Source: an uncultured Megasphaera sp. (GTDB lineage Bacteria > Bacillota > Negativicutes > Veillonellales > Megasphaeraceae). Taken from it: 64,000 nt of DNA. Positions 17,089 through 26,625 of the stretch are shown here, piece by piece. Below the pieces are notes generated by a model. It was given only the letters and a program-made list of their open reading frames with translations, was not told the DNA's origin and ran no database searches. Where the stretch lies: positions 1 through 64,000 of the forward strand of contig UQHB01000012.1 in the NCBI GenBank assembly GCA_900540735.1, in the 5' to 3' direction. The stretch's first letter is position 1. Each line of letters begins with the position of its first letter. Both the position numbers and the translations under genes were made by a program.

Positions 17089-17281
17089 GGACTACAGTTG
17101 CTTCGTGTAAAGGGCTTGAATCTGGCTGAAAAGTTAGAGAGTCTGGGAAGGGAGCAGTCGTTCCTAATGGCGGCTCGGCCAAGGGTTATGACGTCGAGAG
17201 TGGCGCAGTGAAAGGTAACTGAGATTCACCCACACCATGAGGCTCCCTTGCCGACCGACATAGTAACACTGCGGACTGTCC
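17089..17281. ncRNA. Probable structured RNA with a pseudoknot, class unknown
   Basis: This 193-nt stretch between two convergent genes is GC-rich compared with its flanks and folds on paper into a closed structure. The ends pair (GGA-CAGT 17089-17098 with ACTG-TCC 17275-17281). GGG + TGAATCT (17112-17123) pairs with AGATTCA + CCC (17222-17231). AAGGGAGC (17148-17155) pairs with GCTCCCTT (17242-17249). The last two helices cross, which makes a pseudoknot. A TATAAT lies at 17069-17074 for plus-strand reading, and TTGAAA-17-TACATA lies on the right for minus-strand reading, so the strand is not settled. I do not recognise a known class. Confidence 0.5.
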
Positions 17282-17297
17282 AAGCATATGTATCTCC

Positions 17298-17966
17298 CTA
17301 TTCTCTCTCTTTCAACGCAAACTGATTACGATTATATGAAACCAGTCCTTCTTTTTGCATTTTGCTCAGTTCTGCCGACATGGCACTTCTATCGACAGAT
17401 AAGAAATCGGCAAGTTGTTGGCGATTGTATGGCAATGTAAAGGTGGCTGTTCCTTGGCGGCGCGCTTCAGCAGATAAGTAAAACATGAGTTTTTGCCGCG
17501 TCGAACGTTGCGACATGTAGCGTATTTTTTCTGTTAATTCTTTATTTCGCCGCGCCAGCATAGCTAGTAAATTCATAGTCATTTTTTCTTGTGCCGCTGA
17601 TAGAACTGTCCCGGCGTGAATAATACCGCTCACGTGAATTTCCATCAGTTCCGTGTCTTCTACAGCGAGAACATCTACTGTAGAAATACTTTCCGGCAAG
17701 CACGCAAAAGCTTCGCCAAACATGCCGCCTGGCGGTACTTGCGTGAGAATATTGCGATTGCCCCAGTAATCTTCCTGGAGAATATGGACCAGTCCTGATA
17801 AGACGATGCTAATATGGTCCATGTCATCACCAACGAAAAAGACGAACTGCCCTTTCTGATAGGTCTTTTTCTGCACAGCCATGTGCGGTAATAAATCCTG
17901 TATTTCTTCCATACGCAGCCCCTGAAATAATGGTGCATGCTGAATAATCGGTAAAAATTCGTTCAT
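17298..17966 (-). CDS. Crp/Fnr-family transcription regulator
   Basis: A 222-residue regulator with an N-terminal cyclic-nucleotide-binding-like beta roll (about 15-125, 'GQFVFFVGDDMDHISIVLSG') and a C-terminal winged HTH (about 160-215, 'NRQQLADFLSVDRSAMSAEL'). It lacks an N-terminal Cys cluster, so an Fnr-type iron-sulfur sensor is unlikely. The effector is unknown. The start follows GAGGAGGGAC. A single gene, separated from MATE upstream by a terminator. Possible targets carry GTGA-N6-TCAC, such as the site at 26919-26932. Confidence 0.88.
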   Translation of the reverse strand: MNEFLPIIQHAPLFQGLRMEEIQDLLPHMAVQKKTYQKGQFVFFVGDDMDHISIVLSGLVHILQEDYWGNRNILTQVPPGGMFGEAFACLPESISTVDVLAVEDTELMEIHVSGIIHAGTVLSAAQEKMTMNLLAMLARRNKELTEKIRYMSQRSTRQKLMFYLSAEARRQGTATFTLPYNRQQLADFLSVDRSAMSAELSKMQKEGLVSYNRNQFALKERE

Positions 17967-18021
17967 ATCCGTCCCTCCTCTTACGTTTTAGTATACGTAT
18001 GTCTCTGCAGAAGTCAACAAA

Positions 18022-18054
18022 AAAGCCTTGATACATGTAACGTATCAAGGCTTT
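18022..18054 (-). terminator. Terminator of the MATE gene
   Basis: A perfect 13-bp stem, AAAGCCTTGATAC / GTATCAAGGCTTT, with a seven-base loop and T6 on the minus strand directly after the MATE stop. Confidence 0.9.
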
Positions 18055-18056
18055 AC

Positions 18057-19415
18057 TTATACACGGACTTGTTTAATAAAGAAGTAATAAGCCAAACACA
18101 ACACAGGAATCGTGACGAACCAGCTCACCGGAAAGGCCATCATTAAAACATCAAAGGTCGACTCCCACACAAAGACAGTATATACATAGACGACACGGAC
18201 ACCGCAAATGCAGACGAGCGTAATCAATGCCGGAATGAGAGAACTGCCAAAGCCGCGCATAGCCCCGGAAATAACTTCAATAAAAGCATTCATCACTTCG
18301 AGGCCAGCAACGTACTTCATGCGAATATAGCCAAGGGCAATGACGGCACTATCACTGTTGAAAATATGTAGTAATGGGATAGCAAAATAAACTAAGAGAG
18401 CGCAACAAATACTGGAAATGAGTACATCCTGGAAAAGACACCACTTCATGACCTGCTTACACCGATGTAGGTTGCGGGCACCATAATTCTGACTCACAAA
18501 AGTCGTACAAACCTGCCCAAAGGCGTTAATAATAAAGAACGTGAAAATTTCCAGGTTAAAAGCCGCAACAGACGCAGCCATAACGTCTGCACCGAGGCTA
18601 TTAATGGCTGACTGAATACAAATATTGGATAAGCCAAAGACCATGCCTTGCATCCCTGCAGGACAACCAATACGCAACGTCGACCGCAGCATGTTCCAAT
18701 CAATCTGAAATTCAGAAAACCGAATGCACAGTTCTGTCTTGCTGCGACAGAGGAAATAAAAAAGCGATCCTGAACTAATCGTATTGGCAATAATCGTCCC
18801 CATGGCTACAGCAACGACAGATAAATCAAGGACGACAATAAAAAAGAGATTCAAGAAGAACTTGATAATCCCAGAAGCAACAAGACAATATAAGGGCGTA
18901 CGCGTATCGCCATGACTACGGAAAATAGCTGACTCAAAGTTATACAATAAAATGACCGGCATACCGAGCAAGTAAATCCGCAAATACGTACTAGCCATGC
19001 CAAAAATCTCATCCGGCACGCCCAGAAGACGCAAGAGCGGTACGGTAGCAATTTCTCCTAAAACGGCCATGATGACACCACTAATAAGTGCTACGAGAAT
19101 AGCCGTGTGCACAGCCCGATGAATGCCATCGCGATTGCCTTCGCCAATACAGCGGGCAATGACGACGTTCGCCCCTAAGGAGATACCAATAAATAAACTA
19201 AGGACAGACGCAATAATCGGCACATTACTCCCGACAGCAGCCATAGCCTCTTTGCCGACAAATTGTCCAAGCATAGCCGTATCAGCAGCATTAAACAACT
19301 GCTGCATAATACCAGTCATAGCAAAGGGCAAAGCCACAATCAATATCTTGTCCCATAAGGACCCAGATAACATATTCACTTGTCTATCTTTGCGACGCGA
19401 TTGTAAAGTTTTCAT
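18057..19415 (-). CDS. MATE-family efflux transporter
   Basis: A 452-residue inner-membrane protein with about twelve hydrophobic segments in two halves, the MATE pattern ('AADTAMLGQFVGKEAMAAVG' split over 45-65, 'INSLGADVMAASVAAF' near 268). It probably exports cationic compounds by sodium or proton exchange; the substrate is unknown. The ATG at 19415 lies only about 7 nt after a TATAAT (minus strand, 19423-19428), so either the message is leaderless or translation starts at Met15 (19373). Confidence 0.88.
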   Translation of the reverse strand: MKTLQSRRKDRQVNMLSGSLWDKILIVALPFAMTGIMQQLFNAADTAMLGQFVGKEAMAAVGSNVPIIASVLSLFIGISLGANVVIARCIGEGNRDGIHRAVHTAILVALISGVIMAVLGEIATVPLLRLLGVPDEIFGMASTYLRIYLLGMPVILLYNFESAIFRSHGDTRTPLYCLVASGIIKFFLNLFFIVVLDLSVVAVAMGTIIANTISSGSLFYFLCRSKTELCIRFSEFQIDWNMLRSTLRIGCPAGMQGMVFGLSNICIQSAINSLGADVMAASVAAFNLEIFTFFIINAFGQVCTTFVSQNYGARNLHRCKQVMKWCLFQDVLISSICCALLVYFAIPLLHIFNSDSAVIALGYIRMKYVAGLEVMNAFIEVISGAMRGFGSSLIPALITLVCICGVRVVYVYTVFVWESTFDVLMMAFPVSWFVTIPVLCLAYYFFIKQVRV

Positions 19416-19540
19416 AGAAAGTATTATACCACATGTAGTTTACTCTAAGTCAAGAAAAACTATCCTAGAAAACATATTCTTGGACGGTCGCACATTTCCC
19501 CATATCCTCAATTCTCCCATACCAGCAGTAGCTGAACATA

Positions 19541-19602
19541 AAAATAACCTGTCTGTTAAACCGCATAGCGATAGCTCCTAAGGTGTACAGACAGGTTATT
19601 TT
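19541..19602 (-). terminator. Terminator of the Lrp gene with a large conserved loop
   Basis: A perfect 16-bp stem, AAAATAACCTGTCTGT / ACAGACAGGTTATTTT, encloses a 30-nt loop. It lies after the lrp stop. On the plus strand the loop contains CCGCATAGCGATAGCTCCTA followed by AGG. Nearly the same loop is found in the hairpin at 54628-54694, although the stems differ completely. Confidence 0.8.
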
Positions 19603-19618
19603 TATGAGACGGATACGC

Positions 19619-20059
19619 TTACACGTTCCATTCTTCTTTCAATGTAGACAAGCACATAAACGTCTGCGACGATGCGACTGTCGGGATTTCATTTAATTCT
19701 TCCATGAGGAAGTGTTCCAAATCATCCGGTGTCTTAACCAAGACTTTTAACAAATAGTCAAAAGCCCCAACGACATGATGGCATTCCAATACTTGCGGGA
19801 ACTGAACGATTCTTTCGCGGAATTCATCGACATCGCCAGACCGTTCTAAATTGACCATGATGAAGGCAGTAACGTTATAGCCCGTTTTACGACGGCTAAT
19901 TTTAGCACCATAGCCTTCAATAATGCCGTTGTGTTCCATTTTGCGGATACGTTCAGCTACAGCCGGAATCGAAAGACCTACAACCTTACTAATTTCTGTT
20001 GCCGAAGACTTCCCGTTCCGTTTTAAAATCGTTAAAATCTTGTCATCAATATGATCCAT
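19619..20059 (-). CDS. Lrp/AsnC-family transcription regulator
   Basis: A 146-residue regulator with an N-terminal HTH (about 5-50, 'SSATEISKVVGLSIPAVAERI') and a C-terminal RAM ligand domain (about 65-140, 'VVGAFDYLLKVLVKTPDDLEHF'). It probably responds to an amino acid; the ligand is unknown. A single-gene unit divergent from nothing obvious; it reads toward MATE and ends at a strong terminator. Confidence 0.92.
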   Translation of the reverse strand: MDHIDDKILTILKRNGKSSATEISKVVGLSIPAVAERIRKMEHNGIIEGYGAKISRRKTGYNVTAFIMVNLERSGDVDEFRERIVQFPQVLECHHVVGAFDYLLKVLVKTPDDLEHFLMEELNEIPTVASSQTFMCLSTLKEEWNV

Positions 20060-20183
20060 GTAATCTATCCTCCGTGTGTATTTTTATCAGATATATTATC
20101 TTACATTTTCCGAAAAAAGTAAATATCCTTTTAAGAATAATTCAATGAATTCCTTTGATTTTACACATTTTAGATAAAATGTA

Positions 20184-21251
20184 CTAGCCTTCGTGGAAAT
20201 CGGCATTCATATCAGAGAATTGCTTTTTAAAGCCTGGCGTCATGTAAATCGTACCGTCTGTGCACGTTACTTCACATTCTACACCATCCATGCCTTTAAT
20301 CAGGTCTAATCCCTTTTGCGGCCCCATGACAAAGACAATAGTCGTCAGCATATCACTGAGCATGCCTGCATGTTCCATATCGCCATTAATGGTAATCGTA
20401 TCACTCATGACACCGGAATCAGCCGGGTAGCCCGTGCGCGGGTCAAAAATATGATGATACCGTTTGCCGTTTTGAATGAAGAACCGTTCGTAGTCGCCAG
20501 ACGTAGACAAAAATTCATCTTGAATGCTGACGATGCCTAAGTAATTATCTTTAGCTTCCGAGCGAGGGTGCTTGATACCAATATTCCAGGCCGTCCCCTT
20601 ACTGTTCGTCCCGGCAGCATACATAGAGCTAGAACCCATGTTGATGAGGCCTTGCTTGATGCCATACTTATTGTAAATCTTACGAATTTCATCGACAGCA
20701 TAGCCTTTAGCGACACCACCTAAGTCAATAGCCATGCCGGGCTTGGCCAGCATGACACTGTGGTCTTCAGGACGAAGCAAAATGTCTTTGTAGTTAACTA
20801 ACTTGAGTGCTGCTTGAATGTCTTCTTGTGGCGGAACGTGTTGGTCTGCATTCCCAATGTCCCACATCTTCATAATGATGCCGACTGTAATATCCCATTC
20901 GCCATTGCTCTTAGCAGAATAGTTTTTGGAATACTCAAGCATTTCGTAAATAGCCGGGTCGACTTGTACATAGTCTTTACCGGCAGCGGCATTGATTTTG
21001 CTGACATCGCTATCTGCATTTTGTGAACTTGCCAGCTTATCAAGCTCAGCAATACGAGTAAAACTTTCATCGACTGCCTTTTGGGCATTGTCACCAGAGC
21101 CAGTGGCACGCAATGAAATCGTCGTATCCATGGCCATACCGCTCCTATCATAAGAAGACTCCGGGCGCAGAGAGCACCCGGAGCAGCTTAGAATGAGCAG
21201 GAAAGCGGCGACAAAAAATAATGTTTTGTGTTCTTTCCAGTTCATGTTCAT
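20184..21251 (-). CDS. apbE: FAD:protein FMN transferase ApbE (lipoprotein)
   Basis: Transfers FMN from FAD to a Thr of target proteins outside the membrane. The 355-residue protein has a lipoprotein signal (hydrophobic core, then Cys in 'ILSCSGC' near residues 22-26), the flavin site 'AIDLGGVAKGYAVD' near 175 and 'HHIFDPRTGYPAD' near 265. It follows rnfB by 6 nt. RnfD ('GVAGATPL') and RnfG ('MTGATISS') in the same operon carry the matching acceptor motifs, so their flavinylation is the obvious job. Confidence 0.94.
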   Translation of the reverse strand: MNMNWKEHKTLFFVAAFLLILSCSGCSLRPESSYDRSGMAMDTTISLRATGSGDNAQKAVDESFTRIAELDKLASSQNADSDVSKINAAAGKDYVQVDPAIYEMLEYSKNYSAKSNGEWDITVGIIMKMWDIGNADQHVPPQEDIQAALKLVNYKDILLRPEDHSVMLAKPGMAIDLGGVAKGYAVDEIRKIYNKYGIKQGLINMGSSSMYAAGTNSKGTAWNIGIKHPRSEAKDNYLGIVSIQDEFLSTSGDYERFFIQNGKRYHHIFDPRTGYPADSGVMSDTITINGDMEHAGMLSDMLTTIVFVMGPQKGLDLIKGMDGVECEVTCTDGTIYMTPGFKKQFSDMNADFHEG

Positions 21252-21257
21252 GTGTAA

Positions 21258-22103
21258 TTAACCTACATTTTCCTCTTTCTTGACATCTGCAATGAGAGCA
21301 GCAATAGCCTTGGTCGGGCATTTCGTAACGCACGTAGCTTCTTCGCATTCGTGGCAAATAGCCGGGTCGACCATTGCTAAGTGGTTGACAACCTTAACGC
21401 CGCCTTTGTGGGAGCAGTTACGCATGCAAAGACCGCAGCCGATGCAGGCAGCTGAGCAAGCTTTGCGAGCCGCAGCCCCAACTTCTTTAGACGAGCAGCT
21501 AACAGCAACTTTTGCACTCATTGGCAAGAGTTCAATAACATGGTTCGGGCAAATACTAGCGCATTTACCGCAGCCTGTGCAGAGAGTCTTATTGACTTGC
21601 GGCAGGCCATTGGCACCCATCGTCATGGCTCCGAAGGGACAATTTTTGACGCAGTTGCCGAATCCGAGACAGCCATATTTACAGAATTTCGGACCTTGCT
21701 GTACAAGTTTCGCAGCAGCGCAGTCATGTACGCCTTTGTATTCAAAAGCGATTTTGGCGATACCATTACCGCCACGGCAACGGATATGAGCGTATTTCGG
21801 TTCTGTTGCTTCAGCGACTTTACCAGTCAATTTAGCAACAACAGCCGCAACTTCTGCTTTACCAGGAACGCAGAGGTTAGGCGGAACGCTCGGGTCTAAA
21901 ACGACAGCTTCCGCATATTTAGCACAGCCAGGGAAGCCGCAAGCACCGCACTGCCCTTGAGGCAATGCTTCTTTTACTTCGGCAATAACCGGATTTTCTT
22001 CCATGGCAAATTTCTTATTAGCAAAAGCAAGGACGAAACCAAAGACAACGCCGATGCCCACCATAATGACAACTGCCATGATTGCAGTAAAGGTGTAATT
22101 CAT
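21258..22103 (-). CDS. rnfB: Rnf complex subunit RnfB
   Basis: Iron-sulfur subunit of the ferredoxin:NAD+ oxidoreductase (Rnf), which couples ferredoxin oxidation to ion export. The 281-residue protein has an N-terminal membrane helix (4-28), the 4-Cys cluster 'CGACGFPGCAKYAEA' near 52 and later ferredoxin-like clusters ('CTGCGKCASICP', 'CIGCGLCMRNC', 'CHECEEATCVTKCP'). The last gene of rnf proper; apbE follows. Confidence 0.96.
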   Translation of the reverse strand: MNYTFTAIMAVVIMVGIGVVFGFVLAFANKKFAMEENPVIAEVKEALPQGQCGACGFPGCAKYAEAVVLDPSVPPNLCVPGKAEVAAVVAKLTGKVAEATEPKYAHIRCRGGNGIAKIAFEYKGVHDCAAAKLVQQGPKFCKYGCLGFGNCVKNCPFGAMTMGANGLPQVNKTLCTGCGKCASICPNHVIELLPMSAKVAVSCSSKEVGAAARKACSAACIGCGLCMRNCSHKGGVKVVNHLAMVDPAICHECEEATCVTKCPTKAIAALIADVKKEENVG

Positions 22104-22130
22104 AATTCCGTTTCAGCTCCTTTGCCTATC

Positions 22131-22703
22131 TTATATCATACCAGAGAAACCGAGGAATGCCAAGGACAACATACCGGCAACGATGAAAGCAATAGGCGTG
22201 CCTTTCAAGTAATGCGGTACAGCAGCATAATCCAGTTTTTCACGAGCACTAGCCATGAGTATCAAAGCAAGTGCGAAACCTAAACCGGAACCGACAGCAA
22301 AGACGAGGTTTTCCAAGAAGTTGTAACCACTCTGTACGGAAATAACCGGTACGGACAATACGATGCAGTTCGTTGCAATTAACATGAGGTAAATGCCCCA
22401 CATGTTGTACAAGGTCGGCGATTGTTTTTTAATGACAATTTCCAATAACTGTACGAAACTTGCAATTAATACAACGAAGGAAATGGTACGTAAGAATGTT
22501 AAACCAAACGGAACTAAGACGAAGTTGTAGAGTAACCATGCAAGAACAGTACTCATGGTAATAACGGACGTAACAGCAAAGCCCATGCCGATAGAAGCAT
22601 CTAAGTTTTTCGATACGCCGAAGAAAATACATAAGCCTAAGAACTTCGTCAAAACGAAGTTGTTAATCAGAACAGCACCGATAAATAGGGTAAAATATTC
22701 CAT
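22131..22703 (-). CDS. rnfA: Rnf complex subunit RnfA
   Basis: A 190-residue integral membrane subunit with six hydrophobic segments. The N-terminal 'NNFVLTKFLGLCIFFGVS' includes the conserved Cys that, in Rnf structures, helps hold an intramembrane [2Fe-2S] cluster together with RnfE. It overlaps the rnfE stop by one base. Confidence 0.96.
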   Translation of the reverse strand: MEYFTLFIGAVLINNFVLTKFLGLCIFFGVSKNLDASIGMGFAVTSVITMSTVLAWLLYNFVLVPFGLTFLRTISFVVLIASFVQLLEIVIKKQSPTLYNMWGIYLMLIATNCIVLSVPVISVQSGYNFLENLVFAVGSGLGFALALILMASAREKLDYAAVPHYLKGTPIAFIVAGMLSLAFLGFSGMI

Positions 22704-23326
22704 TACTGTTCACTCCCTTTCAATCGTTGAGCTTTTTCACGGGATTCATTCCACATCTTGCAGCCAGCCATTAAGAAGCCGATGAGCATGAATGCTCCAG
22801 GCGGCAAGGCCATGATCAGAGCCGGCATGTAGTGCGGCCCCATGATGTCAATGCCCATGAGTGTGCCGTTACCAAGGAGTTCACGAACGACGGAAATGAG
22901 GAGCATAGCAATCGTAAAGCCAATGCCCATGCCCATGCCATCGAGGAAGGAAACGACGATACCATTTTTCGAAGCAACCGATTCTGCACGAGCCAAGATG
23001 ATAGCGAATACGACGACCAAGTCGAGATATACGCCCAAAGCTTTGTACAAATCAGGAGCATATGCTTGTAAGAACAACTGGACACATGTAACGATAGTAG
23101 CAATACATGTAATGTATACAGGTACACGAACTTTTGGATTAATCGTACTACGAATGATAGATACGACCACATTGTTGCAGGTAATAACGAACCATACGGT
23201 AAGCCCCATGGTTAAGCCGTTGATTACACTGGTCGTAACAGCAAGGCCAGGGCACAAGCTCAAGGCTAATACGAAGTATGGGTTTTCTTCAACAATACCT
23301 CTGCTAAATACTTTCCATAGACTCAT
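22703..23326 (-). CDS. rnfE: Rnf complex subunit RnfE
   Basis: A 207-residue membrane subunit, homologous to RnfA and topologically inverted to it. The N-terminal 'NPYFVLALSLCPGLAVTTS' carries the Cys partner for the shared cluster. It lies 2 nt after rnfG and overlaps rnfA by one base. Confidence 0.95.
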   Translation of the reverse strand: MSLWKVFSRGIVEENPYFVLALSLCPGLAVTTSVINGLTMGLTVWFVITCNNVVVSIIRSTINPKVRVPVYITCIATIVTCVQLFLQAYAPDLYKALGVYLDLVVVFAIILARAESVASKNGIVVSFLDGMGMGIGFTIAMLLISVVRELLGNGTLMGIDIMGPHYMPALIMALPPGAFMLIGFLMAGCKMWNESREKAQRLKGSEQ

Positions 23327-23328
23327 TA

Positions 23329-23880
23329 TTATTTACCTCCCAACTGCGCTGCTTTTTCAACAGCTTGTTTTACACCCAATGTGAAGGCACGGGAAGAAAT
23401 GGTAGCACCTGTCATAGCCTGAATTTTATCTTTCACGCCATGTTCTTTAGTAACTTCCAAGTTTTCGAGTTTCTTGCCTTTGAATTGGTCTTTAAACGGA
23501 GATTTCGCACCTTTATCACCAAGGCCTGGCGTTTCGTTTGCTTCGAGGACTGCATAATCAAGAACAGTACCATCAGCTTTAACAGCTGTCAGCATTTTAA
23601 TCGGGCCGCCGTAGCCTTTAGGAGCCGTCGGGATAATGAAAGCGACTTTTTCGCCGCCTTTTTCAGCGATGAACGTATCTGTTTCGCCTTCAACAGGAAC
23701 GAATTTATCTGCATCCGGAACGAGTGCTTTCATGGAATCTTGTTTGTTTTGTTCAGCTTTTGCCGTTGCCGTCGGGCCCGTAATGAAGTATACGACACCG
23801 ATGATACAACCTGAGACTAAGCACGTAAGAATAAGGTTTAAGGCAATCTTAAAGATGCCGCCTTCTTTTTTATCTGCCAT
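23329..23880 (-). CDS. rnfG: Rnf complex subunit RnfG (covalent FMN)
   Basis: A 183-residue subunit with one membrane helix (about 10-32) and a periplasmic FMN-binding domain. The flavin-acceptor motif 'MTGATISSRAF' near 157 matches the S/T-G-A-T consensus modified by ApbE. It lies 1 nt after rnfD. Confidence 0.95.
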   Translation of the reverse strand: MADKKEGGIFKIALNLILTCLVSGCIIGVVYFITGPTATAKAEQNKQDSMKALVPDADKFVPVEGETDTFIAEKGGEKVAFIIPTAPKGYGGPIKMLTAVKADGTVLDYAVLEANETPGLGDKGAKSPFKDQFKGKKLENLEVTKEHGVKDKIQAMTGATISSRAFTLGVKQAVEKAAQLGGK

Positions 23881-23881
23881 G

Positions 23882-24880
23882 TTATTTAGCCCCCTTTACT
23901 TCGCCAAATACATGCGGTTTTACGATGCGGTCGATAAGCGGTGTCAATGCGTTCATCAAGAGGATGGAATAGCAAACGCCTTCCGGATAGCCGCCGATGA
24001 GACGAATAACGACTGTAATAATACCACAACCTAAGGCGAAAATCATTTGGCCTTTTAAGGTAATCGGAGCAGTGACCATATCGGTTGCCATGAAGAACGC
24101 ACCGATGATTAAGCCGCCGGCCATCATTTCAAATAATGCTACGTTCGGTCCATAGGCAATACCCATGAGTACGCCAACCGTTGCAATCATAATAACAGGA
24201 ACCTGCCAGTTAACGTAGCCTTTGTAAATGAGCCATAAGCCGCCGAGAATGAGGAGAACCGTAGACGTTTCGCCTAAGGAACCATTACGAGTACCAATGA
24301 AGAGGCTCTGGTAAATCGTGCCCCAGTCTTGGGTCTGGAATAACTGGAATAAACCATCTACGCCTTGATGTTTGAAGACGTTCAGCGGGGTTGCACCAGC
24401 AACGCCATCGACGACGGTCCCATTGAGCTGGGTCCAAGTAGTCATCGATACCGGCCAGGAAACCATCAAACCAGCACGGCCAACGTGAGCCGGGTTGAAG
24501 AGGTTGTAGCCAAGGCCGCCCATAGACTGTTTACAAACGACGATAGCTAAGAACGAACCAATAATGCTCATCCACCACGGTAAGGACGGTGGGCAGCACA
24601 TAGCGAGCAATAACCCTGTAATGACAGCAGAGCCATCTTTTACAGTTACTTTTTTGTGTAATAATTTTTCCCAAGCATATTCAAAGACGACTGCTGAAAC
24701 GATAGCAACGATAATGTTTACTAACGCATTGATGCCAAAGTAGTACACACCAAAGGCAGCAGCCGGTACGAGGGCCGCAACAACGTTCCACATAATCTTA
24801 GGAATCGTTTCGTTACAACGGACGTGCGGCGACGACGATACGGTAAGTTTTAATTCTTGTCCTTTTGTTTCTGGACTCAT
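23882..24880 (-). CDS. rnfD: Rnf complex subunit RnfD (covalent FMN)
   Basis: A 332-residue membrane subunit with about nine to ten hydrophobic segments. 'DGVAGATPLNVF' near 158 is the covalent-FMN Thr site. It begins 29 nt after rnfC and follows the usual rnfCDGEAB order. Confidence 0.95.
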   Translation of the reverse strand: MSPETKGQELKLTVSSSPHVRCNETIPKIMWNVVAALVPAAAFGVYYFGINALVNIIVAIVSAVVFEYAWEKLLHKKVTVKDGSAVITGLLLAMCCPPSLPWWMSIIGSFLAIVVCKQSMGGLGYNLFNPAHVGRAGLMVSWPVSMTTWTQLNGTVVDGVAGATPLNVFKHQGVDGLFQLFQTQDWGTIYQSLFIGTRNGSLGETSTVLLILGGLWLIYKGYVNWQVPVIMIATVGVLMGIAYGPNVALFEMMAGGLIIGAFFMATDMVTAPITLKGQMIFALGCGIITVVIRLIGGYPEGVCYSILLMNALTPLIDRIVKPHVFGEVKGAK

Positions 24881-24909
24881 GATATCCCTTCTTCCATTAG
24901 TTTCAACGC

Positions 24910-26256
24910 TTATTTAGCTGCTGCAGCTTTCGCTTGTTGTGCACGCTGGAGAGCTTTGACCTGCGCTTTTGCATCACGGATGTATTGGACAATATTACGT
25001 TTTGCCGGGCATGTATAGACGCAGCTGCCGCATTCTACGCAGTTCATAACGCCATATTCCATGCATTTTTCCCATGCTCCGCAAGACGAGAAAATACTGA
25101 GCTGGCTCGGCACGAGGCCCATTGGACATGCTTCTACGCAGCGGCCGCAACGGATGCACGGTTCTTCTTCGCCAACATCACATTTTTCCGGAGATAACGC
25201 TAAGATACCGGATGCACCTTTCGTAATAGGTACATCGAGCTGATACTGGGCAAGCCCCATCATCGGGCCGCCGCCAATAACGCGATCCGGCTGAGACGAA
25301 AAACCGCCGCAGTAATCAATAGCTTCTTGGAAGGTCGTACCAATACGGAGACGTAAGTTTTTCGGTTCTTTAATGCAATCGCCTGTAACCGTCGTCAACC
25401 GTTCAATGAACGGAATACCATGACATACAGCGTCTGTAATTGCAATAACCGTACCGACGTTGCTGACGACGCAGCCTACGTTCATCGGGAGTCCGCCCGG
25501 TTCTACGAGACGGCCTGTGCAGGCTTCAATCATCATTTTTTCAGCACCTTGAGGGTACTTCGTTTTGCATGTAATAACTTCTACGCCGGGAACATTTTTG
25601 AAGGCTTCCGTCAAATTCTGGATAGCTTCCGGTTTGTTGTCTTCAATGCCGATATAGCCTTTCGTAACGCCCAAAGCTTTCATGCAAATCTGTACGCCTG
25701 TAACGAGTTTTTCGGTCGTTTCTTTTTCGACCATCGAACGATAGTCACAAGTTAAGTACGGTTCGCATTCTGCGCCATTGACGATAAATGTGTCTACCGG
25801 TTTGTTCGGAGCCAATTTGACATGTGCCGGGAACGTAGCACCGCCGCAACCAACGACGCCAGCTTTTTTAATCAATTCAATGATTTCTTTGCTGTCCAGC
25901 TTCGTCCAGTCATGTTCTTCCGGAATCCCTTCAGCCCATTCATCTTTGCCGTCTGCTTCGATGACTACGGCCATGCAGGTTACCATCATGTTGTGCGGCA
26001 TCGGTGCCACTTTGATGACTTTACCGGATGTAGACGCGTGAATATCAGCATGCAAGAATGCATCACTCGTACCAATGAGCTGGCCTTTTTTAACTAAATC
26101 GCCAACTTTTACGGTCGGTGTACAGGGAGCGCCAAAATGCTGACTCATCGGGATGACTACCTGTTTCGGTACTGCCGGGGTTTCAATGGCCTTATCTCTT
26201 GCATAGGCTTTGCCATCATCGGGATGAATCCCACCTCGTTTAAAGGTATTCAACAT
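24910..26256 (-). CDS. rnfC: Rnf complex subunit RnfC (NADH-binding)
   Basis: The peripheral subunit that binds NAD(H) and FMN and passes electrons by two [4Fe-4S] clusters ('CIRCGRCVEACPMG' near 373 and 'CVECGSCVYTCPAK' near 412). 'GVVGCGGATFPAHVKL' near 135 is the Gly-rich nucleotide site. A C-terminal Ala/Gln-rich tail follows. The ATG at 26256 sits 6 nt after GAGGTGA; the two TTG codons upstream overlap the ribosome site and are rejected. First gene of the operon. Confidence 0.95.
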   Translation of the reverse strand: MLNTFKRGGIHPDDGKAYARDKAIETPAVPKQVVIPMSQHFGAPCTPTVKVGDLVKKGQLIGTSDAFLHADIHASTSGKVIKVAPMPHNMMVTCMAVVIEADGKDEWAEGIPEEHDWTKLDSKEIIELIKKAGVVGCGGATFPAHVKLAPNKPVDTFIVNGAECEPYLTCDYRSMVEKETTEKLVTGVQICMKALGVTKGYIGIEDNKPEAIQNLTEAFKNVPGVEVITCKTKYPQGAEKMMIEACTGRLVEPGGLPMNVGCVVSNVGTVIAITDAVCHGIPFIERLTTVTGDCIKEPKNLRLRIGTTFQEAIDYCGGFSSQPDRVIGGGPMMGLAQYQLDVPITKGASGILALSPEKCDVGEEEPCIRCGRCVEACPMGLVPSQLSIFSSCGAWEKCMEYGVMNCVECGSCVYTCPAKRNIVQYIRDAKAQVKALQRAQQAKAAAAK

Positions 26257-26625
26257 CAACAATCACCTCATTAAGATATATAATGATAAAAATAAGAACG
26301 GAAAACTGCCTTTTTGCTGTGAAATAAGCCTCATATCATACGAAAGATGCACCACCTGACATACAAAATATTTACAAACTTGTATGCCGTTGGTACATAA
26401 ATTGACAACCTATCTCATTATTCTCCAAGGCTCTTCCTATGCGTTCTCGTTCTAAAAAAACGAGAAAACATATGTGACAAGCCAGTACAAAAGAGACCAG
26501 AAATGTATACACCGTTTTTCATTCAGCTTATAAATTTGCAAATCAATTTCAGTACTATCAACTCGCCACGAGAACGTTCCAGCGACAAAATTTTTCTTAT
26601 CGCGTCACGTCTATCAATCGGTTAT

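Noticed and set aside
17210..17235. TPP riboswitch, because of CTGAGATTCACCC
   Set aside because: The other conserved TPP segment (ACCTGAT...) is missing and no thiamine gene follows.
17089..17281. SRP (4.5S) RNA, because GTCTGGGAAGGGAGCAG resembles the domain IV apex
   Set aside because: The invariant CAGG/CCGGAAGG pattern is not met, and the crossing helices do not fit the rod-like SRP fold.
20164..20181. ACATTTTA-GA-TAAAATGT as the rnf-apbE terminator
   Set aside because: The stem is all A/T but its two ends and has no T tract; it may be an operator, but there is too little to call it.
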